A stretch of DNA of 64,000 nt from Bacillus sp. B1-b2 (GCF_009183415.1 NZ_WEHU01000016.1:1-64000); one strand, 5' to 3'; shown: positions 17,981 to 29,628, counted from the first letter of the stretch. Numbers and translations are program-made. The notes: a model not told the origin generated them from the letters alone.

Positions 17981-19132
17981 TTAATTATTTCCTGTTATAT
18001 ATTTTGCTTTTAACTCATTATGTTCGTTTAAGCTTTTCGAGAAATATACTGTTCCATCTTTTGCAGCAAGAAAATAGAGGTACTCTGTTTCATCTGGATG
18101 TAGAGCAGCTTCCATTGAATCGGTTCCAGCATTTGCAATTGGTCCTGGTGGTAGACCAACATTTTTATAGGTATTATACGGAGAGTCTACTTCTAGATCC
18201 TTATATAATACTCTATCCTTGTGCTCACCTAATGCGTACAGTACTGTTGGGTCTGTTTGTAATGGCATTCCTTCTGCAATTCGGTTATAAAAGACACTCG
18301 CAATTTTCTTTCTATCCACATTTTCCGTTGCTTCTTCTTCAATTAAAGAGGATAGTGTTAAAAATTGGTGTACAGTCAATTGATCTCTTTCTATATCTGT
18401 TTGATAAGCACTAATTACACTTTGTGTTTTATCTAACATAACAGCAACGATAGACTCTAATGAAGGATTTTCTTCGTAATAAGAATAAGTAGCAGGGAAT
18501 AAATAACCTTCTAATGGATACTTTATATTCTTTGCCCAAATATCTGTAGTGATAATATCTGGATATTTCCCCATTAGCTGTTGGATAAATGCTTCATCAT
18601 TTAACTGATTCCAAATATCCTCCGGGTTTTGTTTGGTTTTCTCTGCAATAATATCTGCAATTTCTCTTAACTGCTTCCCTTCAGGAATGGCTAATGTAAA
18701 TACTGGTTCTTGCATAATTTTCCCTGTTTTTAGACTATCAATGATCTCTTCCATTGTCATAGAAGGTGTCATATGATATTCTCCTGCCATAAAATCTGTT
18801 TCATTTTTAAACTTTACATAATACTTAAATACCTTTGCATTTTTTACTATTCCGTTATCTTCTAAGGTTTGAGCAATAGTTGTAACTCCTGATCCTATCG
18901 GTATATCAACAACTACTTCTTTATCACTGTTTGGATCAACAGGTTTTAATGATGAATGAATATATAAGTATCCAGAAACCCCAATAATTGCTACTAACAA
19001 TAGAATACCAAGAGTAACCATGATTACTATTCTTCTAACAACTTTTGCTTCTTTTTGTCGTTCCTTCATATTTTCTAAAAATAACTCTTTGTTGCTCTTG
19101 GGAGTATTATTATCTTCTTTATATTTCGTCAA
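17981..19132 (-). CDS. mltG: Endolytic murein transglycosylase MltG
   Basis: Cuts nascent glycan strands in the membrane and so sets glycan length. 383 aa: cytoplasmic start, one membrane segment (about 37-57), LysM-like region, then the YceG catalytic domain with the acid glutamate in SSLIEEEA and the conserved YNRIAEGMPLQTDPTVLYALG and YNTYKNVGLPPGPIANAG. The TTG at 19132 follows AAGGAGGG by 6 bases; the ATG 30 bases upstream precedes the SD and is rejected. Confidence 0.94.
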   Translation of the reverse strand: MTKYKEDNNTPKSNKELFLENMKERQKEAKVVRRIVIMVTLGILLLVAIIGVSGYLYIHSSLKPVDPNSDKEVVVDIPIGSGVTTIAQTLEDNGIVKNAKVFKYYVKFKNETDFMAGEYHMTPSMTMEEIIDSLKTGKIMQEPVFTLAIPEGKQLREIADIIAEKTKQNPEDIWNQLNDEAFIQQLMGKYPDIITTDIWAKNIKYPLEGYLFPATYSYYEENPSLESIVAVMLDKTQSVISAYQTDIERDQLTVHQFLTLSSLIEEEATENVDRKKIASVFYNRIAEGMPLQTDPTVLYALGEHKDRVLYKDLEVDSPYNTYKNVGLPPGPIANAGTDSMEAALHPDETEYLYFLAAKDGTVYFSKSLNEHNELKAKYITGNN

Positions 19133-19181
19133 TCTATTCCCTCCTTGAAACCAATAAAACATTTTTTACATATCTCGACTT

Positions 19182-19211
19182 ATTATACTATATTCTGATA
19201 GGGATGTTGAA
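19182..19211 (-). promoter_or_regulatory. Promoter of mltG
   Basis: On the minus strand TTCAAC (19206-19211) and TATAAT (19182-19187) lie 18 bases apart, about 50 bases before the mltG start. The -10 is perfect and the -35 fair. Confidence 0.6.
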
Positions 19212-19273
19212 ATTTTTATCAAAAACAGGAGGTAGATTTGTTGCAGTCTTACCGTATTCTGTAAGAGCATATA

Positions 19274-19302
19274 AAAAAGAGGACCACTCTGGTCCCCCTT
19301 TT
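19274..19302 (-). terminator. Terminator after yrzB
   Basis: On the minus strand GGGGACCA-GAG-TGGTCCTC is followed by T6. It ends the alaS-ireB-ruvX-yrzB group. Confidence 0.85.
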
Positions 19303-19306
19303 CATA

Positions 19307-19597
19307 TTATTCTTCTTCTTGTTCAGCAAGGAATGTATTTAGCATTTCTTCTACTAAATCCCACTCTTCTTCTGTTTCGATCGGAGAAAGTTCTCCATCG
19401 CCTGTTTCTTGATTTGGAATAAAAGATGATGCATGAATATCAATATCTTCATCTTCTTGGTCATCTTCTCCAATTGGATAGTACAGTACATATGATTTTC
19501 CGAATTCATCAGATTCAAATGTAAATAATATCTCACATAATTGCTCGTTGCCTTGCTCGTCTACAACGGTAATTGTATTAGTTTCTCCGTGTTCCAT
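19307..19597 (-). CDS. yrzB: YrzB / DUF1292 family acidic protein
   Basis: 96 residues, very acidic, with the DUF1292 pattern ([33 protein letters not shown]). Function unknown. It is conserved beside ruvX and ireB in Bacilli. GAGGTG precedes the ATG, and it starts 12 bases after the ruvX stop. Confidence 0.9.
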   Translation of the reverse strand: MEHGETNTITVVDEQGNEQLCEILFTFESDEFGKSYVLYYPIGEDDQEDEDIDIHASSFIPNQETGDGELSPIETEEEWDLVEEMLNTFLAEQEEE

Positions 19598-19609
19598 TAT
19601 TTCACCTCA

Positions 19610-20026
19610 TTATTTTTGGCTATCAAGATATCCTTGAAGGATAATAGATGCAGCCATTTTGTCTATCACTTTCTTGCGTTTTTTCCTACTCACATCTGCT
19701 TCTAAGAGTATTCTTTCAGCAGCCATTGTGGTAAGACGTTCATCCCAGAATACAACTGGAAGTCCAAATTTTTCTTCTAGAAGCTTACCATAATATTGAC
19801 TTGCTTCTCCTCGAAAACCAATACTTCCATTCATATTCTTAGGAAGTCCAACCACTATTTTACCTACTTCATGCTCAACAATCAAGGAAGCAATTCGATC
19901 TAAGCCAAATTCTTCTTTCTCTTCGTCGATTTTAATTGTTTCTATCCCTTGTGCTGTCCATCCTAAAGCATCACTAACAGCTACTCCTACTGTTTTTGAG
20001 CCTACATCCAAGCCCATTAATCGCAT
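19610..20026 (-). CDS. ruvX: RuvX/YqgF-family nuclease
   Basis: 138 residues with an RNase H fold. [16 protein letters not shown] (4-19) carries the first catalytic aspartate and the later [10 protein letters not shown] and DKMAAS segments supply the others. The family is called Holliday-junction resolvase RuvX, with a role in 16S rRNA 5'-end maturation shown for E. coli YqgF. It starts 4 bases after ireB. Confidence 0.92.
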   Translation of the reverse strand: MRLMGLDVGSKTVGVAVSDALGWTAQGIETIKIDEEKEEFGLDRIASLIVEHEVGKIVVGLPKNMNGSIGFRGEASQYYGKLLEEKFGLPVVFWDERLTTMAAERILLEADVSRKKRKKVIDKMAASIILQGYLDSQK

Positions 20027-20030
20027 TTTG

Positions 20031-20297
20031 TTATCCCTCTCGTTGCTGTTTTAAGTAAAACTTAACTAATTCCTCAATAATTTCATCACGCTCTAATTTG
20101 CGCATAACATTGCGTGCATCCATGTGACGGGGAATGTAAGCCGGATCCCCTGATAATAGATAGCCAACAATTTGATTAATAGGGTTATAACCTTTTTCTT
20201 GAAGTGCATCATAAACCTGGTAGAGGACTTCTTTTACATCATGTTCATATGGTTCTTCTGGAAAATTGAACCTCATTGTTTTATCGAATGAGCTCAT
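20031..20297 (-). CDS. ireB: IreB-family regulatory phosphoprotein (YrzL, DUF965)
   Basis: 88 residues, matching the DUF965 pattern ([38 protein letters not shown]). IreB is a target of the Ser/Thr kinase IreK in Enterococcus; the N-terminal threonine region (SSFDKTM) is kept. It is part of the alaS-ireB-ruvX-yrzB block found throughout Bacilli. Confidence 0.92.
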   Translation of the reverse strand: MSSFDKTMRFNFPEEPYEHDVKEVLYQVYDALQEKGYNPINQIVGYLLSGDPAYIPRHMDARNVMRKLERDEIIEELVKFYLKQQREG

Positions 20298-20373
20298 TTA
20301 AGCAACACCTCATTTTTTTATCGAACAATTTCTGTTAAGAGTTATCTACATTTTACACTACTTGTCCGCAATA

Positions 20374-23007
20374 TCAAATTGATTTGACGTATTCTTCAAC
20401 AAATTGTAATGCAGACTCTAATTTAGATGGATCTTTCCCTCCAGCTTGGGCCATATCTGGACGACCACCGCCGCCGCCTCCACAGATAGAAGCTACTTCT
20501 TTCACAATCTTCCCAGCATGGAACCCTTTATCCATTAAATCTTTCGTTACACCTGCAATAATATTTACTTTTCCTTCATTAGCACTACCCAGCACTAGCA
20601 CTACAGAACCAATTTTTTGCTTTAGTTCATCTGCCATTGTTCGTAGGTTGTTCATATCCGTATTCGGTATAGCAGCAGCTAATACAGGTATATCATTTAT
20701 CATTTTCACTTGATCTACTATGTTACCTGCTTCAATATTGCTTAGTTTTGCTGCTAGTGATTCATTTTCACGTTGAAGTTGTTTGATTTCTAAAAGCAGG
20801 CTATCTACACGCGTAGGTACCTCTTTTATGTTTGTTTTCAATTTACTCGCTGCATCTTTTAATAAATGAATTTGATCATTTAATTGTTGATATGCAGCTT
20901 GTCCAGTTACCGCTTCAATACGTCTAGTTCCTGCACCTATACCCGACTCGGAAACTATTTTAAATAATCCAATTGCAGAAGTGTTGTCAACATGACAGCC
21001 TCCACATAATTCTAAACTATAACCACCAACTTGCACTACACGTACAACTTTTCCATATTTCTCGCCGAATAGAGCCATTGCCCCCATTGCTTTTGCTTCA
21101 TCAATATTTTTGTAGTCAATTTGGACAGGGATACTTTCCCAAATTTTCTCATTTACAATTGTTTCAATTTGTTCTAATTCTTCTGCTGTAATTTGACCAA
21201 AATGAGAGAAGTCAAAACGTAATCGATCTGATTGCACAAGAGATCCAGCTTGATTTACATGTGTACCTAGAATATCTTTCAATGCTTGATGTAAAAGATG
21301 TGTAGCAGTATGATTTTTAACAATTTTAGAGCGATTCTTGCTGTCTACTTTAGCTACTATTGCATCATTCACCATTACTGCACCAGTTTCAATAATCCCC
21401 TTATGAAGATTCTGACCGTTTGGTGCTTTTTGAACATCTTGTACCTTAATCGTAACATTATCTGATACTAAAATACCTTTATCCGCAATTTGACCTCCAC
21501 TTTCAGCATAGAAAGGTGTTTGATCTAAGATAAATTGTATTTCATCTCCAGCTTCAGCTGTTTGTACTTCTTCCCCGTTTTTCAATAGAGAAACTATTTT
21601 TGCTTCTATCTGACCTTTATCATACCCGACAAATTCACTACTTACTTTAATGTTGCCAAGAACTCCACTTTGTACTTGCATACTGTCTACTTCTTGACGA
21701 GCCTTTCTAGCACGATCTCTTTGGCTATCCATCTCTTTTTCAAAACCTGTATGATCAATAGTCATTCCTTGTTCTTCAGCATATTCCTCCGTCAATTCTA
21801 CAGGGAATCCATAGGTATCATACAAGCGGAATACATCTACACCAGCAATAACATGATTTGAAGATGCTTTCGCTTTTTCCATTACCTCAGAAAGAATTGC
21901 TAAACCTTCTGATAATGTTTCGTGAAATCTTTCTTCTTCACTCTTCATTACCTTTTGAATGAAATCTGATTTCTCTTTTACAGTTGGATAGTAATCCACC
22001 ATAATTTCTGCTACAACAGGAACTAATTCAAACATGAATGGTCGATTAATATTAATTTTCTTCGCATAGCGAACTGCTCTTCGAAGTAGTCTTCTTAATA
22101 CATATCCTCTTCCCTCATTTGATGGCAATGCTCCATCTCCAACAGCAAATGCTACTGTACGAATATGGTCTGCAATTACTTTAAATGCTTCATCTACTGT
22201 AGCATCTTTTCCATATTGTACTTGAGCAATCTCTTCAGTTGCACGAATAATTGGCATAAATAAATCCGTATCAAAGTTGGTTGGAACATCTTGAACAACA
22301 GAAGCCATACGCTCTAAACCCATACCTGTATCAATATTTTTCTTTGGTAGTGGCGTATACGTTCCATCTGGGTTATGGTTAAACTCAGAGAATACAAGAT
22401 TCCATACTTCTAGATAACGATCGTTTTCTCCACCTGGATATAATTCAGGATCATTGATATCATCTCCATATTCTGGACCTCTATCATAAAAAATTTCCGT
22501 GTTCGGACCACTAGGGCCTTCCCCGATATCCCAGAAATTTCCTTCTAAACGAATAATACGGCTTTCTGGAACACCAATTTTATCTCTCCATAATACATAT
22601 GCTTCTTCATCTTCAGGATGAACAGTAACAGATAGCTTCTCTTTATCAAAACCGATCCATTTTTCGTCTGTTAGAAACTCCCATGCCCAGTCAATCGCTT
22701 CTTCTTTAAAATAGTCACCAATAGAAAAATTACCTAGCATTTCAAAGAAAGTATGGTGACGCGCTGTTTTCCCAACATTTTCAATATCATTTGTACGAAT
22801 AGATTTTTGAGCATTCGTAATTCTTGGATTATCTGGAATAACTCTTCCATCAAAATATTTCTTTAATGTTGCTACACCACTATTAATCCATAAAAGGGAC
22901 GGATCATCATGAGGAACTAGTGAGGCACTTGGTTCAACAGCATGTCCTTTTTCTTGAAAGAAATCTAAAAATTTTCTTCTTATTTCAGCTCCAGTTAATT
23001 TTTTCAT
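20374..23007 (-). CDS. alaS: Alanyl-tRNA synthetase
   Basis: Class II synthetase that charges tRNA-Ala, 877 aa. Aminoacylation core at the N-terminus (motif 1 region [15 protein letters not shown], motif 2 [19 protein letters not shown]), editing domain with the zinc site HTATHLLH and CGGCHVD, and C-terminal DHHA1 domain ending in the glycine-rich [32 protein letters not shown] precedes the ATG. The leader is a T-box. Confidence 0.97.
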   Translation of the reverse strand: MKKLTGAEIRRKFLDFFQEKGHAVEPSASLVPHDDPSLLWINSGVATLKKYFDGRVIPDNPRITNAQKSIRTNDIENVGKTARHHTFFEMLGNFSIGDYFKEEAIDWAWEFLTDEKWIGFDKEKLSVTVHPEDEEAYVLWRDKIGVPESRIIRLEGNFWDIGEGPSGPNTEIFYDRGPEYGDDINDPELYPGGENDRYLEVWNLVFSEFNHNPDGTYTPLPKKNIDTGMGLERMASVVQDVPTNFDTDLFMPIIRATEEIAQVQYGKDATVDEAFKVIADHIRTVAFAVGDGALPSNEGRGYVLRRLLRRAVRYAKKININRPFMFELVPVVAEIMVDYYPTVKEKSDFIQKVMKSEEERFHETLSEGLAILSEVMEKAKASSNHVIAGVDVFRLYDTYGFPVELTEEYAEEQGMTIDHTGFEKEMDSQRDRARKARQEVDSMQVQSGVLGNIKVSSEFVGYDKGQIEAKIVSLLKNGEEVQTAEAGDEIQFILDQTPFYAESGGQIADKGILVSDNVTIKVQDVQKAPNGQNLHKGIIETGAVMVNDAIVAKVDSKNRSKIVKNHTATHLLHQALKDILGTHVNQAGSLVQSDRLRFDFSHFGQITAEELEQIETIVNEKIWESIPVQIDYKNIDEAKAMGAMALFGEKYGKVVRVVQVGGYSLELCGGCHVDNTSAIGLFKIVSESGIGAGTRRIEAVTGQAAYQQLNDQIHLLKDAASKLKTNIKEVPTRVDSLLLEIKQLQRENESLAAKLSNIEAGNIVDQVKMINDIPVLAAAIPNTDMNNLRTMADELKQKIGSVVLVLGSANEGKVNIIAGVTKDLMDKGFHAGKIVKEVASICGGGGGGRPDMAQAGGKDPSKLESALQFVEEYVKSI

Positions 23008-23019
23008 ACTCTTCCTCCT

Positions 23020-23318
23020 GTAAAACTCTTCTATGTATTTTTTCTAAGTTAAAGCTTTTTTGCATAAAAAAAACTTCCATCCCTGGACAGGGACGAAAGT
23101 ATCACTCGCGGTACCACCCTGATTATGGATTAAAAATTCTATTTTCTATCCATCTCTCAAATTCCTTAACGCGGAAAACGGCAGGGATTAGCTGCATTCC
23201 AGAACTAGCTTTCAATTATTCTTCACCTAGAGTTCCTTTCAGCCTTGAGAACTCTTCTCTAAAAAGTGGGCTATAATCTACTTGTTTCTATCAACACTTT
23301 AACTGAATATTCTTCTTC
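23020..23318 (-). promoter_or_regulatory. alaS leader: T-box riboswitch upstream of alaS
   Basis: Minus-strand leader of about 300 bases with the hallmark T-box sequence AGGGTGGTACCGCG (23107-23120), which pairs with the uncharged tRNA acceptor end. A terminator hairpin at 23066-23100 (arms ACTTTCGTCCCT and AGGGATGGAAGT) ends in T8. The apical stem I arms CTCAAGGCTGAAAGG are visible near 23230-23250. GCA and GCT alanine triplets occur in GGAATGCAGCTAATCC near 23190-23207, where a specifier is expected; which is used cannot be told by eye. Confidence 0.92.
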
Positions 23319-23324
23319 AATCGA

Positions 23325-23354
23325 ATTATACTGATTATTAGGCAGTATTGTCAA
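23325..23354 (-). promoter_or_regulatory. SigA promoter of the alaS T-box
   Basis: On the minus strand TTGACA (23349-23354) and TATAAT (23325-23330), both perfect, are 18 bases apart. Transcription should begin near 23318, at the 5' end of the T-box. Confidence 0.85.
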
Positions 23355-23365
23355 TATGAGTATTA

Positions 23366-24442
23366 TTATACCTTTTCATGTTGTTCTTTGCTTCCAAAAT
23401 GTTTCTTGAAATGAAGAATGGCAACTTTAGCAATAGAAAGAATTGGTACTGCCACTATCATACCAATGATTCCACCCACCTCTTCACCAAGTAATAGAGC
23501 AAACATTATCATTAAAGGATGCATATGGGTACTCCTGCCCACTATATAAGGTGAAAGGATATTTCCTTCTAAGAATTGAAGAATGATGATAATTATTATT
23601 ACAATGATTAACATTTTTGTAGACATAGTAATAGCAATTATAACAGCAGGAACTGCTCCAATAATAGGACCGAAGTAAGGTATTACATTTGTAATGCCAA
23701 TGATAATTCCTAACACTAATGGAAACTTCAAATCAAAAAACCAAAACAACAAACAACAAAGAATACCGATAATGGTACAGACTAATAGTTGGCCTCTAAT
23801 ATAACTACCTAGAGATGTATTTACATCCTTTAAAAACAGAGATAGACTACGTCTCCATTTCTTTGGAGTCAATGCAGTAGATGCTTTTTTTACTACTTCT
23901 ATGTCTTTTAGCATATAAAAGGAAATGAACGGAATGAGCATAATAACAATAGACGAATTAATAAAACCCATTGCTCCATTCATAATTTTATTTAGTAATG
24001 CTTCTAGTTTTATTTCCACATGGTTAATCCCATTATCCACTTTCTCTTGGATATTAACTGGCCAGTTTTCCATTCTATCCTGAATAGATTGAATTAAATG
24101 CTTATAATTACGCGCTAGCTCTGGAGCATCATCTGACAATGCTTCTAATTGCTGAATGAGAACTGGAATTCCTTTGTATATTCCATATCCAATTCCACCA
24201 AAGAAAATAATATAAATCAGCGCGACTGCAAGCCCTCTATGAAATCCTTTTCTATGTAATAGTTCTATAATTGGGTGTAACAAATAAGTAATAAATGCTC
24301 CGATGATAAATGGAGAGACTACTTTTGTAAGAAGACTTAAAATAGGTAGCCATATTGGAGCTAATTTAATAAAAACAAACAGCACAATAAATAGTAATAG
24401 AGTAAATCCTAATCGATAATACCACTTGATTCTTATATCCAT
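23366..24442 (-). CDS. yrrI: AI-2E family membrane protein YrrI
   Basis: 358 residues with about seven or eight hydrophobic segments and the central soluble loop typical of the AI-2E transporter (TqsA/PerM-like) family. Conserved features include the GxxxPYFGPIIGAVPA segment and PLMIMFALLLGEEVGGIIGM near the C-terminus. Substrate unknown. It lies upstream of alaS as in B. subtilis. The ATG at 24442 follows GAGGGTGGGATGC. Confidence 0.88.
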   Translation of the reverse strand: MDIRIKWYYRLGFTLLLFIVLFVFIKLAPIWLPILSLLTKVVSPFIIGAFITYLLHPIIELLHRKGFHRGLAVALIYIIFFGGIGYGIYKGIPVLIQQLEALSDDAPELARNYKHLIQSIQDRMENWPVNIQEKVDNGINHVEIKLEALLNKIMNGAMGFINSSIVIMLIPFISFYMLKDIEVVKKASTALTPKKWRRSLSLFLKDVNTSLGSYIRGQLLVCTIIGILCCLLFWFFDLKFPLVLGIIIGITNVIPYFGPIIGAVPAVIIAITMSTKMLIIVIIIIIILQFLEGNILSPYIVGRSTHMHPLMIMFALLLGEEVGGIIGMIVAVPILSIAKVAILHFKKHFGSKEQHEKV

Positions 24443-24542
24443 TAAAGCATCCCACCCTCGAGTTTTATTTTGAGAGAGAGAAGGGCTAATTATACATATT
24501 TTTTCTACTATTAAGAAACTATTCTAAAATTTATTCATTAAA

Positions 24543-24573
24543 AAACCTGTAGCATTTATAGGCTACAGGTTTC
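24543..24573 (-). terminator. Terminator after yrzQ
   Basis: AACCTGTAGC (24545-24554) pairs with GCTACAGGTT (24562-24571). On the minus strand T residues follow. Confidence 0.8.
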
Positions 24574-24580
24574 ATCAGCT

Positions 24581-24712
24581 TTAAAACATTTTCATCATTT
24601 TTCTTTGCATTTTCTTCATTTGTTTTGAATTCATTTTATTATTTTTCTGCATATAGTTTAATGCAACCATTCCTGCACCAAACGCTATAGCTGTATTCAT
24701 TACTTTTCCCAT
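24581..24712 (-). CDS. yrzQ: YrzQ / DUF3918-like small protein
   Basis: 43 residues: a short glycine-containing hydrophobic segment (NTAIAFGAGMVALNYM) followed by a Lys/Met-rich tail (KQMKKMQRKMMKMF), the pattern of B. subtilis YrzQ. Located between yrrI and yrzR as in that species. SD AAAGGAG lies 10 bases before the ATG at 24712. Function unknown. Confidence 0.75.
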   Translation of the reverse strand: MGKVMNTAIAFGAGMVALNYMQKNNKMNSKQMKKMQRKMMKMF

Positions 24713-24762
24713 TCTTCAGCACTCCTTTTTTTGAGGGAAGAGCGCCTCCAAACTAGAAAAAT

Positions 24763-24951
24763 CTAGCTTAATCGACGCTCGTCTTCTTCAAATAAATCAT
24801 CTAAAGAACTTAAGCTACCATCTTCTTCCACCTGATGAGTGTGAATGATACCTTTTGTTAAAGATAGTTCAATAAAACAATTCCAGCAGTAATACTGATT
24901 GATTCCAATTTTTCCAATATCTTTACTTTGGCAATTAGGACATTTAAGCAT
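24763..24951 (-). CDS. yrzR: YrzR-like zinc-ribbon protein
   Basis: 62 residues with two CxxC pairs (CPNC at 4-7 and CWNC at 22-25) that should bind one zinc, then HTHQVEEDGSLSSLDDLF, close to B. subtilis YrzR. The ATG at 24951 (MLKCPNC) follows GAGGTG by 7 bases; the ORF extends upstream in frame but without an SD. Function unknown. Confidence 0.8.
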   Translation of the reverse strand: MLKCPNCQSKDIGKIGINQYYCWNCFIELSLTKGIIHTHQVEEDGSLSSLDDLFEEDERRLS

Positions 24952-25222
24952 ATGGGAACACCTCGTCTTTATCACACTTTAAGATTATTCCATGTAAGAA
25001 AATCCTCTAGTGTTGGTATTCCCATTTTGTCCTGCAATTGTTTGAAATATACCAAAAAAACAGGTAGGAGTTGGCATATTTTTAAATTTTGATTCCTGTC
25101 AGATGGAATTACTGCTGTTGTTTCCTTCCTATTATTTCTCTTATTTAAAAAAACATGACCAACAAACATTGGCAATTATTTATGAACAAAAGAAATACTG
25201 CTTAAGAAAGTTTTCTACTGTT
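24952..25222. other. Interval between recD2 and yrzR
   Basis: About 270 bases. A 67-codon ORF (24972-25175, minus) is open here but has no SD and no family resemblance that I can see. No terminator is obvious. I do not call a gene. Confidence 0.4.
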
Positions 25223-27658
25223 TTACAGAGACTCTTCCTCTTCCCAAAAGTCGTATGGTGTAATATTTTCCATTCCGATCATTGGATCGATTTCATTTAT
25301 TCTACCTGCATAAAGCAGGGAAGTATTTTCATTACTGAGATCCGTGCTTTCATCCATAGCTCTATTGCTATTAGAGGTATCAAATGCTTCTCGCAATTTT
25401 TCCTTTAATGTAGTTTGTCTATTCAGCTCATCATTACGATTGACCCCAATCTCCATCGCTTCCAGTTCACCACATAAAATTAAAAATTGCTTGCTTCTTG
25501 TTATTCCTGTATAAAGAAGATTACGTCTTAACATTCGATAATAGCTTTTAACAACAGGCATTATCACAATAGGAAACTCACTCCCCTGTGATTTATGAAC
25601 AGAACAGCAATAAGCATGGGTTATCTGATTTAAATCCTGCCTTGTATAGGTAGCTTCTATTCCATCAAATGAAACAATCACCATATCTTGCTTTTCAGTA
25701 TTTTCTTTCGCATAAAAGATAGAAACAATTTCTCCCATGTCCCCATTAAAAACATTACTCTCTGGTTGATTCACTAACTGCAGTACTTTATCCCCTATCC
25801 TGTACTTTGCATCTCCAAATTGCAGCTCTTTTCTTGTTCCATCAGGATTTGGATTTAATATTTCTTGCAAAATGACATTTAGTCGGTCAATTCCAGCTGG
25901 TCCGCGGTACATAGGTGCTAGCACTTGAATATCCATTGGTGCAAAACCTTTTTGTTTAGCATTTAATACAATTTTTTCAATCGCTTGTGCTATTTGATTC
26001 GAGCCACACTTAATAAAAGAGCGATCTCCTTGTGGCTTAAGTAAATTTGCTGGTAACCGACCATTTTTCATTTCATGTGCAAGTTCAATGATAGAAGAAC
26101 CTTCAGCTTGTCTATAAATATCTTTCAGCTTAACAGTTGGAATAGATCCAGAATCCAGTAAATCCTTCAAAACCTGACCTGGCCCAACTGATGGTAATTG
26201 ATCTTCATCACCCACCATAATGACTTGTATATGTTCAGGTAATGCTTTAAATAATTGATGTGCAAGCCATATATCTACCATAGAAGTTTCATCCACAATA
26301 AGAATTTTACCTTCTAGTAAGTTTTCTTCATCACGATCAAACGCGCCTGAACCATTCCATCCTAATAATCGGTGTATGGTTACTGCTGGTAAGCCCGTTG
26401 ATTCAGCCATCCGTTTTGCGGCTCTTCCAGTTGGTGCAGCAAGAATAAAGGGATAAGGCTCCTCTTTCTTATAATCATTTGGGTCAAGTGAGCAGCCATG
26501 TAGCTCTCCATATAGCTCAACAATTCCTTTAATAACCGTTGTTTTCCCTGTTCCAGGTCCACCGGTTAACATCAACATAGGTGACATAAGTGCCGTTTGA
26601 ATAGCTTCACGTTGGGAAGGGGCATATTGAACACCAATTCTGTCTTCTAGGTTGCCTAAAGCAAGAAGAAATTCAGATTCTGGAAATTGATCTTTATATT
26701 CACTTTGTTCTAATATTCTTTTAATATTTCGGATAAGACCTTTTTCTGAAAAAAATAAGGATGGCAAATAAATTTTCTTGTCTTCTACTATTATCTTTCT
26801 TTCTTCTTGTAATTGAATAATTTGACTCGCAATATCAGCAAATTCAATTTCTTCTTTTTTATTATCCTCCAACAACTGCTTCACTTGCTCTAATAAATAC
26901 TCTGCATGCAAAAATACATGTCCCTCTTGATTGCTTGTTATTTCTAATATGTATAGACATCCTGCTTTTAATCGGTCAGGATGATTCCCAGTAATGCCAA
27001 TTTGATAACCTAAATCATCCGCCTTACCAAAACCGATTCCTTCTATATCCTCTACCAATTTATAAGGATTTGATTGGACGATATCTATCGTTTGTTCTTT
27101 ATACATTTGATAAATCTTCATAGACAGCTGTGGTCCAAATCCATATTGATTAAGGGAAATCATGGCTTGTTCTAATCCCTGATTTTTCATTAATGTGTCA
27201 TAAAGAACTTTAGCTTTATCTGGAGGGAGTTTAGGAACGGTATCTAGAATGGAAGGCTGATTCATAATTTTGGATATCGCTTCCTCGCCTAATGTTTGAA
27301 CAATATTTTCCGCTGTCTTTAAACCTATTCCCTTAAATAAATCACTAGAAAGATAAGCAATGACTCCTTGCTTTGTTTGAGGTAATTCTTTGCGGAAGGA
27401 TGTTACCATTAATTGCAATCCAAACCTAGGATGTTCTTTGAAATCACCATAAAACGTATACGTTTCATCTTCATTTATTTTAGGTAGATACCCTGTTATA
27501 ACAGCCTCTTTATCATTATAATCGTAATTGGTTTCATCTACTCTTATACGTAGAACAGTATAGAGATTATCTTCATTATGAAAAATGGTTACTAGGTGTC
27601 GACCTTTCACATACTTTTTCTCGTTTTCAAAAAGATCCAATGTATCCTGCTCATTCAT
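25223..27658 (-). CDS. recD2: ATP-dependent DNA helicase RecD2
   Basis: 5'-to-3' superfamily 1B helicase of the RecBC-independent RecD2 type, 811 aa. N-terminal OB-like and helix-hairpin-helix region (about 1-330, SDLFKGIGLKTAENIVQTLG and GIGFGKADDLGYQIGI), then motor motifs: Walker A MLTGGPGTGKTTV, Walker B ILIVDETSMVD, motif III GDEDQLPSVGPG, and the C-terminal HAYCCSVHKSQGSEFP and YTGITRSK. Roles in replication fork progress and mismatch repair are known for B. subtilis. The ATG follows AAAGGAGGGAGTAAG. Confidence 0.95.
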   Translation of the reverse strand: MNEQDTLDLFENEKKYVKGRHLVTIFHNEDNLYTVLRIRVDETNYDYNDKEAVITGYLPKINEDETYTFYGDFKEHPRFGLQLMVTSFRKELPQTKQGVIAYLSSDLFKGIGLKTAENIVQTLGEEAISKIMNQPSILDTVPKLPPDKAKVLYDTLMKNQGLEQAMISLNQYGFGPQLSMKIYQMYKEQTIDIVQSNPYKLVEDIEGIGFGKADDLGYQIGITGNHPDRLKAGCLYILEITSNQEGHVFLHAEYLLEQVKQLLEDNKKEEIEFADIASQIIQLQEERKIIVEDKKIYLPSLFFSEKGLIRNIKRILEQSEYKDQFPESEFLLALGNLEDRIGVQYAPSQREAIQTALMSPMLMLTGGPGTGKTTVIKGIVELYGELHGCSLDPNDYKKEEPYPFILAAPTGRAAKRMAESTGLPAVTIHRLLGWNGSGAFDRDEENLLEGKILIVDETSMVDIWLAHQLFKALPEHIQVIMVGDEDQLPSVGPGQVLKDLLDSGSIPTVKLKDIYRQAEGSSIIELAHEMKNGRLPANLLKPQGDRSFIKCGSNQIAQAIEKIVLNAKQKGFAPMDIQVLAPMYRGPAGIDRLNVILQEILNPNPDGTRKELQFGDAKYRIGDKVLQLVNQPESNVFNGDMGEIVSIFYAKENTEKQDMVIVSFDGIEATYTRQDLNQITHAYCCSVHKSQGSEFPIVIMPVVKSYYRMLRRNLLYTGITRSKQFLILCGELEAMEIGVNRNDELNRQTTLKEKLREAFDTSNSNRAMDESTDLSNENTSLLYAGRINEIDPMIGMENITPYDFWEEEESL

Positions 27659-27692
27659 CTTACTCCCTCCTTTCTCTTCTCCTTAATTTTGC

Positions 27693-28343
27693 TTATTCCC
27701 CTTCCATAATCTGTTTGCCGTACCCAGCAAGCATATGATCAGGTTGAACTTCTAATGCTTTATTAAACATCTCCATTGCTTTTTCTTTATCTTCTTTAAA
27801 GCCAAAAGCTACACCTAAGTTATAATAGGCATCTGCATGCTCTGTATCAATTGCGATACAATGCTTTAATTGTACGATTGCTTCATCAATATACTCATTC
27901 TGGGCTAAGCATAAACCTAATTGAAAGAACCCTTCAGCATCTTTATTATTTAATTCTACTGCACGCTGGAAATAAGGAATAGCCAGCTTGCTTTTTTCTA
28001 TTGCTATGTAAGTCATTCCAAGCATAAAGAAATTATCACTATTATCTAATCCCTTTGATAAAGCTTCTTCAAACATCTGCCTTGCTAATTCAAACTTTTC
28101 CAATTCAAAGTATACGTTACCTGCACTATAATAGGCTGCTGCGGTACTATCATCTATCTCAATAGCTTTCTGATAGAAAGTTAGTGCCCGTTCTTGATCT
28201 CCGAGTGCAGAAAGGACATTCCCAAAGTTCACATAAGACACAGCATTTTGGGGATTTTTCTCGATTTCATCCATAAAGAACTTCGCTGCTTCCTCCCATT
28301 TTCCTTCTTGCATATATTGAATTCCTAATTGTTCTTTATTCAT
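27693..28343 (-). CDS. yrrB: Tetratricopeptide-repeat protein YrrB
   Basis: 216 residues, nearly all TPR: about six 34-residue repeats, with signature pairs such as AVSYVNFGNVLSALGDQERAL and ADAYYNLGVAFGFKEDKEKAM. It should be a protein-binding scaffold. It sits between mnmA and recD2 as in B. subtilis, where a link to the neighbouring tRNA thiolation genes has been suggested but not shown to my knowledge. SD GGAGTG. Confidence 0.92.
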   Translation of the reverse strand: MNKEQLGIQYMQEGKWEEAAKFFMDEIEKNPQNAVSYVNFGNVLSALGDQERALTFYQKAIEIDDSTAAAYYSAGNVYFELEKFELARQMFEEALSKGLDNSDNFFMLGMTYIAIEKSKLAIPYFQRAVELNNKDAEGFFQLGLCLAQNEYIDEAIVQLKHCIAIDTEHADAYYNLGVAFGFKEDKEKAMEMFNKALEVQPDHMLAGYGKQIMEGE

Positions 28344-28415
28344 TTAAAAAAACACTCCATTCTTATCGATTAGTATAGCATATTTTAACGGTATTTTTTT
28401 CTGAACAAAAAAGAA

Positions 28416-28455
28416 GAAACTAAATGCACACCTTCAATTGGTCTGACATTTAGTT
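28416..28455 (-). terminator. Terminator after mnmA
   Basis: On the minus strand AACTAAATG pairs with CATTTAGTT around an 18-base loop, followed by TCTTCTTTTTTG. Confidence 0.65.
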
Positions 28456-28463
28456 CCCCATAA

Positions 28464-29591
<1,128 letters not shown>

Positions 29592-29628
29592 CTAAACCCT
29601 TCCCCACACTCTTCGGAAGGGAAGGTTT

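Noticed and set aside
20384-20713. 109-codon ORF opposite the end of alaS
   Set aside because: Its proline run is the reverse reading of the alaS glycine-rich tail.
24972-25175. 67-codon ORF between recD2 and yrzR
   Set aside because: No SD at any start and no family resemblance; left as an intergenic note.
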